From Bog-793 sp963803025 (GTDB taxonomy: Bacteria; Actinomycetota; Acidimicrobiia; Acidimicrobiales; Bog-793), in assembly GCA_963803025.1 (NCBI GenBank), contig CAWDKZ010000009.1, positions 49,750 through 113,749 of the forward strand: a DNA stretch of 64,000 nucleotides, in the 5' to 3' direction. Within the stretch, counting starts at the first letter, position 1. Each line of letters begins with the position of its first letter. The notes beneath the pieces are model-generated. The model searched no databases. It worked only from the letters and a program-made list of their open reading frames with translations, and was not told where the DNA came from. Positions 14,774 to 24,205 of the stretch are shown here, one piece after another. A program made the translations under genes and the position numbers.

Positions 14774-15529
14774 CTACTCAGTGCCGATCCGGCCGCCCCT
14801 TCCCGCCCGGCCGGCCGCTTCGCGCAGGGCCCGCACCTCGTCGGCCGTCAGGGCGCGGCACTCCCCCGGTGCGAGACGGTCATCGGCGAGCGGTCCGATC
14901 CGCGTCCGCACGAGTCGGCGGACCGGATGGCCGACCGCCCCGCACATCCGACGCACCTGGCGGTAGCGGCCCTCGTGGATGACGATGCGCAGCACCCCGG
15001 GTCCGCGGCGCGCCACCCTCGCCGGCGCCGTGACGACGCCCGGCTCGATCTCGACCCCTGCCCGCAGCGCCCGCAGCGCGGCGGGCGCGGGATCGCCCTC
15101 CACCTCAGCGAGGTACTCCTTTTCGACCCCGTGGCTCGGATGGGCCAGCAGCTGCGCCAGTTCGCCGTCGTTCGTGCAGATGATGAGACCCTCGGTCGCG
15201 CCGTCGAGTCGTCCGACGGCGAATACCCGCGGCTCCGCCGGCACGAGATCGAGGATGGTCGGGCGCCCCTCGGGGTCGCGCGCCGTCGTGACGACCCCGA
15301 CCGGCTTGTTCACGAGCCAGTAGACGAGCCCGGGCAGGATCCCCACGGCGACGCCGTCGACGGCCACCCGGTCACGCCCCGGCACGACGCGCCGGCCGAG
15401 CCGGGCGACCTCCCCGTTCACCGTCACCCGTCCCGCCTCGATCAGGATCTCGGCGGACCGGCGTGAGCCGAAGCCGGTCCGGGCGAGCACCTTCTGCAGG
15501 CGGACGCCCTCGGGGGGGTCGCTCGTCAC
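14774..15529 (-). CDS. rluB: Ribosomal large-subunit pseudouridine synthase, RluB/RsuA type
   Basis: This 251-aa enzyme converts specific rRNA uridines to pseudouridine. An N-terminal S4 RNA-binding domain (RLQKVLARTGFGSRRSAEIL, residues 8-60) is followed by the catalytic domain with the RsuA-type Asp motif GRLDGATEGLIICTNDG. KEYLAEV and VRRMCGAVGHPVRRL.R are also family signatures. GTG 15529 overlaps the scpB stop by 4 bp. The gene order scpA-scpB-rluB-(aro)-cmk is a conserved actinobacterial block. Confidence 0.95.
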   Translation of the reverse strand: MTSDPPEGVRLQKVLARTGFGSRRSAEILIEAGRVTVNGEVARLGRRVVPGRDRVAVDGVAVGILPGLVYWLVNKPVGVVTTARDPEGRPTILDLVPAEPRVFAVGRLDGATEGLIICTNDGELAQLLAHPSHGVEKEYLAEVEGDPAPAALRALRAGVEIEPGVVTAPARVARRGPGVLRIVIHEGRYRQVRRMCGAVGHPVRRLVRTRIGPLADDRLAPGECRALTADEVRALREAAGRAGRGGRIGTE

Positions 15530-16113
15530 TCCGCCGGGCCGGCGCGCAGTGCCCTTTCCAGGCCCTCGACGATTCCCGCGTCCGGCACGAAACCTTCGAG
15601 CGGCGGCAGGTCGCGCAGCGAGTCGAGCCCGAGCCGCTCGAGGAAGGTCGCGGTCGTCCCAAAAAGGATCGCCAGTCCCGGACCGTCGTCCCGGCCGACC
15701 GGCTCCACGTAGCCGCGCTGGGTGAGCAGCCGCAGCACACCCTCACAGTTCACGCCGCGGATCGCCGCCACCTGGGCCCGGCTGATCGGCTGTTTGTAGG
15801 CGACGATGGCGAGCGTCTCGAGCGCGGCCGGCGAGAGGCGGTGCGGCGCGTCGTCGAGGATGAACCGCTCGACGTAGCCGCGGTAGGCCGGGTGGCTCTG
15901 CAGACGGTAACCGCCGGCGATCCGCACGAGCTCGAAGCCGCGCTCCTCTTCTTCGTAGGACAGCCGCAGCGCGGCGCACAGCTCGTCGGCGCGCTCGACG
16001 GGCACCTCGAGGAGCCCGGCGAGGAGTCCGGCCGGCACCGGTTCGGTCGCGACGGTGAGGACCGCCTCGATGGCGGCCGCGTCGGCGCGCCACTGGTCCG
16101 GGAGCGGGCTCAC
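15526..16113 (-). CDS. scpB: Segregation and condensation protein B
   Basis: ScpB is the kite-family partner of ScpA in the SMC condensin complex. The 195-aa protein has two winged-helix domains: AIEAVLTVATEPVPAGLLA near the start and LSPAALETLAIVAYKQPISR with RGVNCEGVLRLLTQRGYVE in the second. FGTTATFLERLGLDSLRDLP is the typical ScpB ending. GTG 16113 overlaps the scpA stop as GTGA. The in-frame extension upstream of 16113 overlaps scpA and is Arg-rich without similarity, so I rejected it. Confidence 0.96.
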   Translation of the reverse strand: MSPLPDQWRADAAAIEAVLTVATEPVPAGLLAGLLEVPVERADELCAALRLSYEEEERGFELVRIAGGYRLQSHPAYRGYVERFILDDAPHRLSPAALETLAIVAYKQPISRAQVAAIRGVNCEGVLRLLTQRGYVEPVGRDDGPGLAILFGTTATFLERLGLDSLRDLPPLEGFVPDAGIVEGLERALRAGPAE

Positions 16114-16910
16114 GGCGTGCGCTCCACGTCGAGCCCGCGGTGGTCGTCGGTCTGCGCCGCGGCCTCGGGGGTCTGGTCGGCGCGGCCGGTCCACCGCACC
16201 CTGAGCTCGCCGAAGGTCGCCTGCTGCTCGAGCTCGACGAGCTCCTGCTTGTACAGCTCAAGCAGGGCAAGAAAGTAGGCCACGACGTGCGCCGTCGAGG
16301 CCAGACCGGCGGTCAGCTCGCGGAAGCTCGCCTCGCCGCGCGCGGCGAGCGCGCCGGCGAGGTCCTCGAGCGTGCGGGCGACGCTCACCTCGTCGACGAG
16401 CACGTGGGCGTCGCCGATCACGGGCACGGGCCGCGCCGCGAGCGCGCGCCGGGCGACCTCGGCGAGCCGCCCGGCCGTCACGCCCGCGAGCAGGTCGGGC
16501 ACCACCGCGGCGAAGCGCTCGTCGGCGCCGGCCCGGCGCGGGACCGAACGGGCCGCGGCCTGCTCGCGCGCCGCGAGCGTCGCCGCGGCGGCGTTGAAGG
16601 TCTGGCACTCGACGAGCCGGGCGAGGAGGTAGTCACGGGCCTCGTAGAGGGCGAGCTCCTCCTCGAGGTCGAGCTCGTCCCGTCCGGGCAGGAGCCGGCG
16701 GCACTTCAGCTCGATGAGGGTCGCGGCAATGAGCAGGAACTCCGTCGAAACCTCGAGGTCGACCTCCTCGGCGCGGGCCATCTCGGCGAGGAATCCGTCG
16801 ACGATGTCGGAAAGGCGGACCTCGTAGATCTCGACCTCCTGGGCGGAGATCAACTGCAGCAACAGGGCGAACGGCCCGTCGAACACGTCGAGATGGACTT
16901 CGTAGGCCAC
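16110..16910 (-). CDS. scpA: Segregation and condensation protein A
   Basis: ScpA is the kleisin subunit that bridges SMC heads in chromosome organisation. The 266-aa protein starts VHLDVFDGPFALLLQLISAQ, the diagnostic ScpA N-terminus, with EIYEVRLSDIVDGFL and EFLLIAATLIELKCRRLLP following. The C-terminal winged helix includes VAYFLALLELYKQELVELEQ. GTG start at 16910. It begins a minus-strand operon of scpA-scpB-rluB-aroH-aroA-cmk/plsC and diverges from trpS across 77 bp. Confidence 0.96.
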   Translation of the reverse strand: MAYEVHLDVFDGPFALLLQLISAQEVEIYEVRLSDIVDGFLAEMARAEEVDLEVSTEFLLIAATLIELKCRRLLPGRDELDLEEELALYEARDYLLARLVECQTFNAAAATLAAREQAAARSVPRRAGADERFAAVVPDLLAGVTAGRLAEVARRALAARPVPVIGDAHVLVDEVSVARTLEDLAGALAARGEASFRELTAGLASTAHVVAYFLALLELYKQELVELEQQATFGELRVRWTGRADQTPEAAAQTDDHRGLDVERTP

Positions 16911-16987
16911 CTCTGCACGCTACCGTCGCCGACCTCGCGGAGGGTGAACGGCCCGTCCGATCTGGCCTTGGCCACTAAGTTCTTCCC

Positions 16988-17974
16988 ATGGCACGGATCT
17001 TCTCCGGTGTGCAGCCCTCCGGCTCGCTCCACCTCGGCAACTACATCGGCGCCTTCCGCCAGTGGGTTGAAGGACAAAGGTCCGACCAGGCCGTGTTCTG
17101 CGTCGTCGACCTCCACGCCCTCAGCGGCGTGAGCCCGCCCCCACCCGAGCAGTTGCGGGTCCAGACCCTCGAGACGGCCGCCGGCCTGCTCGCCGTCGGG
17201 CTCGACCCCGGGCTGTGCACGATCTTCCTGCAGAGCCACGTCGCCGAGCACGCCGAGCTCTCGTGGCTCCTCGAGTGCACCGCCTCGTACGGCGAGCTGC
17301 GACGGATGACGCAGTTCAAGGAGAAGTCCCGCGGCCAGGCCTCCGTGCGCGCCGGCCTTTTCACCTATCCCGCCCTGATGGCGGCCGACATCCTCCTCTA
17401 CGACACCGACCGCGTCCCCGTCGGCGACGACCAGCGCCAGCACATCGAGCTCACCCGCGATCTCGCCCTGCGGTTCAACGCTGCCTACGGCGAGACCTTC
17501 GTCGTCCCGGAGATCGAGCTGCCCGAGGTGGGGGCGCGCGTCATGGACCTGCAGCACCCCGAGCAGAAGATGTCGAAGAGCGCGACCTCGCCGCTGGGCA
17601 CGATCTCGATCGACGACCCGCCCGGCGAGATCGACAGGAAGATCCGCCGCGCCGTCACCGACGCCGAGACCGAGGTCCGCTACGACCGGGACCACAAGCC
17701 GGGGGTCGCGAACCTGCTCGAGCTGCTCGCGGCCGCCACCGGTGAGCCCCCCGCCAGGCTCGCGGCCCGCTACGACACCTACGGGGCGCTGAAGGCCGAC
17801 GTCGCCGCGGCGGTCGTGGAACTCCTCCGCCCGGTCCGCGAGCGCTACGTCGAGCTCACCCGCGACACCGGCGCCCTCGCCCAGATCCTCAGGCAGGGCG
17901 CGGACCAGGCCCGGCGGATCGCCGCCGTGACGCTCGAGCGGGCCCAGCGGGCCGTCGGCCTCGTCCCCCGGTGA
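16988..17974 (+). CDS. trpS: Tryptophanyl-tRNA synthetase
   Basis: This class I synthetase charges tRNA-Trp. The 328-aa length is normal for bacteria. The HIGH-like motif is in GVQPSGSLHLGNYIGA and the KMSKS motif is QKMSKSATSPLG. VDLHALSG, LTYP-like LFTYPALMAADIL and VPVGDDQRQHIELTRDLA are also family signatures. It is divergently transcribed from scpA. A strong hairpin directly follows its stop. Confidence 0.97.
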   Translation: MARIFSGVQPSGSLHLGNYIGAFRQWVEGQRSDQAVFCVVDLHALSGVSPPPPEQLRVQTLETAAGLLAVGLDPGLCTIFLQSHVAEHAELSWLLECTASYGELRRMTQFKEKSRGQASVRAGLFTYPALMAADILLYDTDRVPVGDDQRQHIELTRDLALRFNAAYGETFVVPEIELPEVGARVMDLQHPEQKMSKSATSPLGTISIDDPPGEIDRKIRRAVTDAETEVRYDRDHKPGVANLLELLAAATGEPPARLAARYDTYGALKADVAAAVVELLRPVRERYVELTRDTGALAQILRQGADQARRIAAVTLERAQRAVGLVPR

Positions 17975-17976
17975 GG

Positions 17977-17999
17977 GCCCGCGGTCGGGGGCCGCGGGC
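17977..17999. terminator. GC-rich hairpin between convergent trpS and M50 protease genes
   Basis: GCCCGCGG pairs perfectly with CCGCGGGC around a 7-nt loop (TCGGGGG), right between the two convergent stop codons. There is no T-tract, as is common in high-GC actinobacteria, so it could act as a bidirectional terminator. Confidence 0.6.
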
Positions 18000-18772
18000 T
18001 ACGCGATGACGACCGGTCCGATGCCGACGATGCGCCCCCACCACTCTGTGCCGAAGTTGAACACGCTGTCGAGCGCGCCCGGCACGACGAGCACGAGGAA
18101 GAGGACGAAGAAGAGCGACATCATCCGCAGCCGGTAGTACTGGGGCAGCCACTCGCGGGGCAGGAACCACTCGATGACCGCGGAGCCGTCGAGCGGTGGG
18201 ATCGGGATCAGGTTGAACACGGCGATGATCACGTTCACGATCCCGAACAGGAAGAGGACCTCCTCGCCGAGCGGCCAGGCGGTGATCGACAGCTGACTGA
18301 GCTGCGGGATGTTCGCCACGGCATGGAAGGCGAAGCCGGCGGCGAGCGCGAGGACGATGTTCGTCGCCGGTCCGGCGAGCCCGACGAGCACGGCCTGGTT
18401 GCGCGGGTGGCGGAGGCGGTCGACGCGGACCGGGACGGGCTTGGCCCAGCCGAACGCCAGGTGCGTCGTCACGATGAGGAGGATCGGCAACAGCACCGTG
18501 CCGATGGGGTCGACGTGGCGGATCGGGTTGAGCGAGAGCCGCCCGGCGCGCTTGGCGGTGTCGTCGCCGCACCAGTTGGCGACGACGCCGTGGCTCACCT
18601 CGTGCAGGATGATCGTCGGGATGAGGACGACGAAGAACAGCGCCTCCTCGCTGTGAAGCGCGTGGTGGCGGTCGGCCTCGACGACGATGAGGGCGAGGAT
18701 GGCGACGATGGCGACGGCCCAGGGACCGTTGCGGTGAAAGCGCGCGACGCGCGCCTCGTGGCTCAGCGACAC
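17999..18772 (-). CDS. Site-2 protease family (M50) membrane metalloprotease
   Basis: This 257-aa multi-pass protein belongs to the Rip/SpoIVFB-like M50 family of intramembrane zinc proteases. The zinc motif HExxH is in LHEVSHGVVANWCG and the third ligand region in NLIPIPPLDGSAVIEWFLP. Hydrophobic segments flank these: WAVAIVAILALIVVEA, FFVVLIPTIILHE, TVLLPILLIVT, LVGLAGPATNIVLALAAGFA and others. The small form without a PDZ domain cleaves unknown substrates. It is convergent with trpS and just downstream of a DksA-like gene. Confidence 0.9.
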   Translation of the reverse strand: MSLSHEARVARFHRNGPWAVAIVAILALIVVEADRHHALHSEEALFFVVLIPTIILHEVSHGVVANWCGDDTAKRAGRLSLNPIRHVDPIGTVLLPILLIVTTHLAFGWAKPVPVRVDRLRHPRNQAVLVGLAGPATNIVLALAAGFAFHAVANIPQLSQLSITAWPLGEEVLFLFGIVNVIIAVFNLIPIPPLDGSAVIEWFLPREWLPQYYRLRMMSLFFVLFLVLVVPGALDSVFNFGTEWWGRIVGIGPVVIA

Positions 18773-18782
18773 GTAAGGGGCG

Positions 18783-19130
18783 TCAGCGTCGGGCGTTCGC
18801 GCAGGCGATGCACGTGCGCACCGCCGGCTTGGCTTCGAGCCGCGCGGCGCCGATCGGCTGGCCGCACTTCTCGCATCTGCCGTAGGTGCCGGCGTCGACC
18901 TTGGCGAGCGCGTGCTCGACTTCGCCCAGCGCGTTGCGCAGCTCCGCGACCAGCGTCTCGGCCTCGCCCCGCTCCGCGGTGACCTGGCTCGAGTCGGCGA
19001 AGTTCGAGTCGTACGACAACCCGGTGCTCGTGCCGGTGCCGAATCCGAGCTCGGTGAGTTGACGCTCGAGCGACGCGCGCTCAGCCTCGAGCAGCGTGCG
19101 GTAGTCGATCGTCGGGGCCTCGTTGGTCAC
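18783..19130 (-). CDS. DksA/TraR-type zinc-finger protein
   Basis: This 115-aa protein has a long N-terminal coiled coil (YRTLLEAERASLERQLTEL and ELRNALGEVEHALAKVD), then a four-cysteine finger (GRCEKCGQPIG and RTCIACANAR). That is the DksA/TraR C4 zinc-finger layout. DksA binds RNA polymerase through its secondary channel; actinobacterial small homologues are poorly characterised, so the role is inferred. GTG start at 19130 without a clear Shine-Dalgarno. It is 10 bp upstream of the M50 protease gene, so the two may be co-transcribed. Confidence 0.85.
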   Translation of the reverse strand: MTNEAPTIDYRTLLEAERASLERQLTELGFGTGTSTGLSYDSNFADSSQVTAERGEAETLVAELRNALGEVEHALAKVDAGTYGRCEKCGQPIGAARLEAKPAVRTCIACANARR

Positions 19131-19193
19131 GGCGAACAGACTAGTTCGCAGGCGTGCCGACCCGTTGCACGAGGCGCCCGGACGGCGACGCGC

Positions 19194-20144
19194 TCACCTC
19201 GCCCGTCCCCCGACCGACCGGCGGCGCGCCCGGGGATGCGCCGCCAGGTACGCCCGGCGGAGGTGTTCCTGGGAAACCTTCGTGTAGACCTGGGTCGTCG
19301 TGATCGAGGCGTGGCCGAGCAACTCCTGGACGACCCGGATGTCGGCGCCGTGGTCGAGAAGATGCGTGGCGAACGAATGGCGCAGCACGTGCGGCGTGAC
19401 CCGGTCCGCCAGCCCGACGCGCCGCGCGCAGGTGTTGACGACGGTCCAGACCGCCTGCCGGCTCATCCGGCGTCCCCGCGTCGAGAGGAACATCGCCTGC
19501 GCGTCGGGGCGGGCGCGCCGCTTGCTGGCCGCGATGCCCCGCCTGCCGCCCGGACCGAGCCAGGCCGCGAGGGCCGCGAGGGCGAAGCGGCCGACTGGCA
19601 CGATGCGTTCCTTCGAGCCCTTGCCGAGGACCCGGACGATGCCGCCCGGCGCGTCGAGGTCGGCGATCGACAGCCCGGCGAGTTCGGAGATGCGGATCCC
19701 CGTCGCGTAGAGGAGCTCGAGGATGGCGCGGTCGCGCCGCGCCCGGGGGTCGTCTCCGACGACCGAGCCGAGCAACAGCTCGACCTCCGCCTCGCTGAGC
19801 GCCTTGGGGACGCCCTCGGGCACCCGGGGTCCCTCCACGTCGCCGGTCGGATCGAGGGCCGCGCCCCGCTCGTCAAGACAGAAGGCGTGCAGACCGCGGA
19901 TCGCGGCGAGGGCGCGGGCCCGCGAGGAGGCCGCGCGGCCCGCCGCGGCGAGCGCGCCGAGGTACTCCTCGACGACGGCGGGGGTGACGTCACCGAGGGC
20001 GAGCCGTCGCCCGGCGAGGTAGCGCTCGTAGGAGGCGAGGTCCCGGCGATACGAGAGGACCGAGTTGGCGGCGCGGCCGCGCTCGACCGTGAGGTACGAC
20101 AGGTACTCCTCGGCGTCAGCGCTGAGCGGGGTCTCGTGCGCCAC
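19194..20144 (-). CDS. xerD: Tyrosine recombinase XerD
   Basis: XerC/XerD resolve chromosome dimers at dif. The 316-aa protein has an N-terminal SAM-like domain (YLSYLTVERGRAANSVLSYR) and the catalytic domain. Catalytic residues visible are Arg in YATGIRISELAG, Lys in LGKGSKERIVP, HxxR in HVLRHSFATHLLDHG, His in LLGHASITTTQ and Tyr in TQVYTKVSQEHLR. The run pyrG-Nudix-xerD is conserved in actinobacteria, which supports XerD rather than a phage integrase. C-terminal tail RARRRSVGGRAR is an extension. Confidence 0.93.
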   Translation of the reverse strand: MAHETPLSADAEEYLSYLTVERGRAANSVLSYRRDLASYERYLAGRRLALGDVTPAVVEEYLGALAAAGRAASSRARALAAIRGLHAFCLDERGAALDPTGDVEGPRVPEGVPKALSEAEVELLLGSVVGDDPRARRDRAILELLYATGIRISELAGLSIADLDAPGGIVRVLGKGSKERIVPVGRFALAALAAWLGPGGRRGIAASKRRARPDAQAMFLSTRGRRMSRQAVWTVVNTCARRVGLADRVTPHVLRHSFATHLLDHGADIRVVQELLGHASITTTQVYTKVSQEHLRRAYLAAHPRARRRSVGGRAR

Positions 20145-20166
20145 CGCGGGTCGCGCGGTCCCCGAC

Positions 20167-20733
20167 CTAGCCGGCGTCGCGCGCCGCTCGCGCCCGTGCG
20201 GCGAGCGCGCAGGCGATGATCGTCTTCGCGTCGACGAGCGCGCCGGTCTCGACGAGCCCCCAGACGCCGTCGAGCGGCACGTGCTCGAGCGTCATGAAGT
20301 GCTCCTCGATCCCCTGGGTGGCGCGCTCGACGGCCGAGAGCTCCTCAGCGAGGAAGCACGTCGTGCGTTCGTCGCTGAACCCCGGCGAGTTGTAGAACGA
20401 ACCGAGCTCGCTGAAGCGGCCGGCGACCCGGCCGACCTCCTCGGCGAGCTCGCGCCGCGCGCACTCGTCGGGTGGTTCGCCGGGCACGTCGAGCTTGCCG
20501 GCGGGGATCTCGAGGATCGCCCGGCCGAGGGGGGCGCGGAACTGGCGGATCATGACGACGGTCCCGTCCGCCTCCACGGGCACGATGCAGACCGCGCCGG
20601 GATGGCGCACGATCTGGCGCTGAAAGGAGCTGCCGTCGGGATCGACGAACGAGGCCTCGACGAAGCGCAGGTACGAGGTGGCGATGAGCTCGCGCTCGTC
20701 GACCTGACGGAACGCCTGCTCAGGAGGCGACAT
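20167..20733 (-). CDS. Nudix hydrolase, ADP-ribose pyrophosphatase-like
   Basis: This 188-aa Nudix enzyme likely hydrolyses ADP-ribose or a related nucleoside diphosphate sugar. The Nudix box reads GEPPDECARRELAEEVGR with the EExG metal ligands. IVRHPGAVCIVPVEADGTVV, RAPLGRAILEIPAGKLD and AEELSAVE..EGIEE resemble ADPRase family members. ATG 20733 lies inside the end of pyrG (14-bp overlap), so translation is probably coupled. Confidence 0.9.
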   Translation of the reverse strand: MSPPEQAFRQVDERELIATSYLRFVEASFVDPDGSSFQRQIVRHPGAVCIVPVEADGTVVMIRQFRAPLGRAILEIPAGKLDVPGEPPDECARRELAEEVGRVAGRFSELGSFYNSPGFSDERTTCFLAEELSAVERATQGIEEHFMTLEHVPLDGVWGLVETGALVDAKTIIACALAARARAARDAG

Positions 20734-22369
20734 CGAGCCCGACCTCGAACAGGTGCGGGTTGCGCGCCCGTGCCCGAACGACGGAGGCCCCGATGAACTC
20801 CCGGAACAGCGGGTGCGGCCGGTCCGGGCGGCTCTTGAACTCCGGGTGCGCCTGGGTCCCGATGTAGAAGGGATGCCCGGGCAGCTCGATGAACTCGACG
20901 AGTCGGCCGTCGGGCGAGGTGCCCGAGCAGCGCAGGCCCTGATCCTCGAGACGCTGGCGGAAGCGGTTGTTCACCTCGTAGCGGTGCCGGTGACGCTCGC
21001 TCACCGTCGTCTCGCCGTACATCCGGGCGACCCGGCTCCCCTCCTCGAGACGGGCGACGTAGGCCCCGAGCCGCATCGTGCCGCCGAGGTCGGTAACGCC
21101 CGTCTGCTCGTCCATCAGGTCGATCACCGGGTACGGGGTCGCGGCGTCGAACTCCCGCGAGTTCGCCCCGACGAGCCCGAGAATCGAGCGAGCGTAGTCG
21201 ACCACCATCACCTGGAGCCCGAGACACAGGCCGAGGCAAGGCAGGTCGTGCTCGCGCGCGTACTTGGCGGCGGCGATCTTGCCCTCGATCCCGCGCACGC
21301 CGAAGCCGCCGGGAATGACGATCCCGTCGAGACCGCCGAGCGCCGCCTCGACGACCGACTCCTCGACGGTCTCGGATTCGATCCACTCGATGGCGATCTT
21401 GACGTCGTGGAAGAAGCCGCCGTGGTGGAGCGACTCGACGACGGAGAGGTAGGCGTCGGGTAGGCCGACGTACTTGCCGATCATCCCGATCCGCACGGTG
21501 TCCGTCGCGGTCGAGATGCGCTCGACGATCCGCTCCCAGCTCGAGAGGTCGACCGTCACGTCCGGGCCGTCGAGCTTCAGCGTCTCGCAGACCATCGTGT
21601 CGAAGCCCTCCTCGTGGAGGAGCAACGGGATCTCGTAGATGCTCTTCGCGTCGACTGCGGAGATGACGGCCTCGATCGGCACGTCGCAGAGCAGTGAGAT
21701 CTTGCGCTTCAGCCCCTCGTTCAGCTCGCGATTCGAACGGCACACGATGACGTCGGGCTGGACGCCGCGGCTGCGCAACTCGGTGACCGAGTGCTGGGTC
21801 GGCTTCGTCTTCAGCTCGCCCGAGGGCGCGAGGAACGGCACGAGCGTGAGGTGGACGTAGCAGACGTTCTCGCGCCCGACGTCGTGGCGGAACTGCCGAA
21901 TCGCCTCGAGGAAGGGCACGATCTCGATGTCACCGACCGTCCCGCCGATCTCGGTGATGACGACGTCGATCTCGTCGGTGGCGAGCCGCTTGATCCGCTC
22001 CTTGATCTCGTCGGTGATGTGCGGGATGACCTGGACGGTCCGGCCGAGGTAGTCGCCGTGGCGCTCCTTTTGGATGACCGAGGAGTAGATCTGCCCGGTG
22101 GTCGAGTTCGAGATCCGGTAGAGGGTCTCGTCGATGAACCGCTCGTAGTGCCCGAGATCGAGGTCGGTCTCGCCCCCGTCGTCGGTGACGAAGACCTCGC
22201 CGTGCTCGAAGGGGTTCAACGTCCCGGGATCGAAGTTGATATACGGGTCGAGCTTGCACATCGTGATCCGCAGACCACGGGACTTGAGCAGTCGACCGAG
22301 CGAAGAGGCGGTGAGTCCCTTCCCGAGGGAGCTCGACACCCCCCCGGTCACGAACACGAACTTCACCAC
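20720..22369 (-). CDS. pyrG: CTP synthase
   Basis: PyrG aminates UTP to CTP using glutamine. The 549-aa protein has the N-terminal synthetase domain (FVFVTGGVSSSLGKGLTASS, CKLDPYINFDPGTLNPFEHG, EVFVTDDGGETDLDLGHYER) and a class I glutamine amidotransferase domain whose nucleophile Cys is in PCLGLCLGLQVMV; the His and Glu are in GHPFYIGTQAHPEFKSRP. Two adjacent GTG codons (22369, 22366) can start it; GGAGG lies 5-8 bp upstream. The product CTP also feeds CDP-lipid synthesis. Confidence 0.97.
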   Translation of the reverse strand: MVKFVFVTGGVSSSLGKGLTASSLGRLLKSRGLRITMCKLDPYINFDPGTLNPFEHGEVFVTDDGGETDLDLGHYERFIDETLYRISNSTTGQIYSSVIQKERHGDYLGRTVQVIPHITDEIKERIKRLATDEIDVVITEIGGTVGDIEIVPFLEAIRQFRHDVGRENVCYVHLTLVPFLAPSGELKTKPTQHSVTELRSRGVQPDVIVCRSNRELNEGLKRKISLLCDVPIEAVISAVDAKSIYEIPLLLHEEGFDTMVCETLKLDGPDVTVDLSSWERIVERISTATDTVRIGMIGKYVGLPDAYLSVVESLHHGGFFHDVKIAIEWIESETVEESVVEAALGGLDGIVIPGGFGVRGIEGKIAAAKYAREHDLPCLGLCLGLQVMVVDYARSILGLVGANSREFDAATPYPVIDLMDEQTGVTDLGGTMRLGAYVARLEEGSRVARMYGETTVSERHRHRYEVNNRFRQRLEDQGLRCSGTSPDGRLVEFIELPGHPFYIGTQAHPEFKSRPDRPHPLFREFIGASVVRARARNPHLFEVGLDVAS

Positions 22370-22601
22370 GCCATCCTCCGCTGGTCGGCCCAAGCAACGC
22401 TACAGGGCGCGTCCGGGCCCCGTGCGGATCGGCGTGGGCCCCTCCCGGCCGGCCCGCTGCGGCATCGCTCCTCCCCACGTCCGGGCGGCGACGGGGCATC
22501 CCCGTCGACCGGACGCTCCTCGTCGACCCGCCGGCGGTGACCGGTCGAGCGCCTCGCACCCGGTGAAACCGGCCCCCGACATCACGGACCGGGGGCGTTC
22601 T

Positions 22602-24197
22602 TCACAGCGATCGGCGCGCGCCCACCTTCTCGAGCAGTTCCGCGGCGTGTTCACGGGCGACCTCGCTCTCGGGATGGCCCGAGAGCATCCGTGAGAGCTC
22701 GACGACGCGGTCGTGACCAGCGACGGGACGCACGCGGGCGATCGTGCGCGCACCTTCCTCGCCTTTCTCGACGACGAGGTGATTGTCGGCGCACGCCGCG
22801 ATCTGAGCGAGGTGGGTGACGACGAGCACCTGGTGATCGGCCCCGAGCTCGGCGAGCGACGCGCCGACCGCGAGCGCGGCCGCGCCGCCGATCCCGGCGT
22901 CGACCTCGTCGAAGACGAGCGTCGGTGGCATCGACGTGAGCACGAGACGGAGCGCGAGCATCGCCCGGGCGAGCTCGCCGCCCGAGGCGACCTTGGCGAG
23001 CGGCAACGCCGCCTCGCCGGGGTTGGCGGCGAGGCGGAACTCCACCTCGTCACCGATCCCCTCGGCCGGGACGACGACGTCGAGATGCGCCTGGGCGAGC
23101 CCGAGGCTGTGGAGGTGGCGCTCGACCATCCCGGCGAGCTGCGGCGCCGTGGCGCGCCTCGCCTCGCCGACGCGCTCCTCTGCCGCCGCGAGCTCGGCGC
23201 GGAGCCGGGCGCGTCGCGCCTCGATCTCGGCGCGGCGGGCGTCCGTGTCCTCGATGGCGGCAACCCGCGCCGCGATGCGACTCGCCGCCGCGAGCACGTC
23301 GGCGAGCTCGTCGCCGTGCTTGCGGACCAGGCTGCGCAGCAGCTGGCGTCGCGCCCGCACCTCCTCGAGCCGTTCGGGGCTCTCCTCGAAGGTCTCCGCG
23401 GCGCGGCGCAGCTCCGTCGACAGATCGGCGAGCTCGGCGACGAGTCCACGCAACCGTGAGGCATAGGTGGCGAGAAGATCGTGGTGCCCGAGGGCTTCGA
23501 GCGCCCCACCGAGGTCGAAGAGCGCCCCGGGGCGGGCCCCGCCCTCGAGGGTCTCGTAGGCGGACGTCACCGACTCGCGCAGCGACGCCGCGGCGCGCAG
23601 CGTCTCCTCCTCGGTGGCGAGTGCTTCGTCCTCGTCGGCCGAGACGATCGCCGCCGCGGCGATCTCGTCGGCCTCGAAACGCAGCAGGTCGAGCTCGCGC
23701 CGGCGCTGGCGTTCGTCGCCGCCGAGGGCGGCGAGCTCCTCGTCGCAGGCGGCGATCTCGCGGCGCAGTCCCCGCACCGGCTCGAGGTCGACCCCCGCGA
23801 ACTGGTCGAGGGCCGACCGTTGGGTCGTCGGTCGCAGCAGCGACTGGTGAGCGTGCTGCCCATAGAGGTCGACGAGGTCACGCCCGGCCTCCTCGAGGGC
23901 GGCGAGTGGCGCCAGCCGTCCGTCGACGGCGGCACGGGAGCGACCCGTGCGCGGAATGGTCCGCGCCAGGACGACCTCGGCGTCGCCGGCGACGAAGCGA
24001 CCCTCGATCGTCGTCTCGACAGCCCCGCTGCGCACGATCGAGGCGTCGGCCCGTCCCCCGACGAGCAGTTCGAGCGCCTCGACGACGAGCGTCTTGCCGG
24101 CCCCGGTCTCGCCCGTGATCGCCGTCAGCCCGGGACCGAAGACGATGTCGACGTCCTCGATCACCCCCAGCTCGCGGACTCGCAGTTCGCCGAGCAC
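22602..24197 (-). CDS. recN: DNA repair ATPase RecN
   Basis: RecN is an SMC-like protein in double-strand-break repair. The 531-aa length is normal. The Walker A is in GLTAITGETGAGKTLVVEAL, the ABC signature in KVASGGELARAMLALRLV and Walker B in TLVFDEVDAGIGG. The centre is coiled coil, rich in Arg/Glu/Ala (EARRARLRAELAAAEERVGE). LYGQHAHQSLLRP is typical of RecN. It starts 8 bp after nadK, the conserved nadK-recN pairing. Confidence 0.96.
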   Translation of the reverse strand: MLGELRVRELGVIEDVDIVFGPGLTAITGETGAGKTLVVEALELLVGGRADASIVRSGAVETTIEGRFVAGDAEVVLARTIPRTGRSRAAVDGRLAPLAALEEAGRDLVDLYGQHAHQSLLRPTTQRSALDQFAGVDLEPVRGLRREIAACDEELAALGGDERQRRRELDLLRFEADEIAAAAIVSADEDEALATEEETLRAAASLRESVTSAYETLEGGARPGALFDLGGALEALGHHDLLATYASRLRGLVAELADLSTELRRAAETFEESPERLEEVRARRQLLRSLVRKHGDELADVLAAASRIAARVAAIEDTDARRAEIEARRARLRAELAAAEERVGEARRATAPQLAGMVERHLHSLGLAQAHLDVVVPAEGIGDEVEFRLAANPGEAALPLAKVASGGELARAMLALRLVLTSMPPTLVFDEVDAGIGGAAALAVGASLAELGADHQVLVVTHLAQIAACADNHLVVEKGEEGARTIARVRPVAGHDRVVELSRMLSGHPESEVAREHAAELLEKVGARRSL

Positions 24198-24205
24198 GGC
24201 CGCAG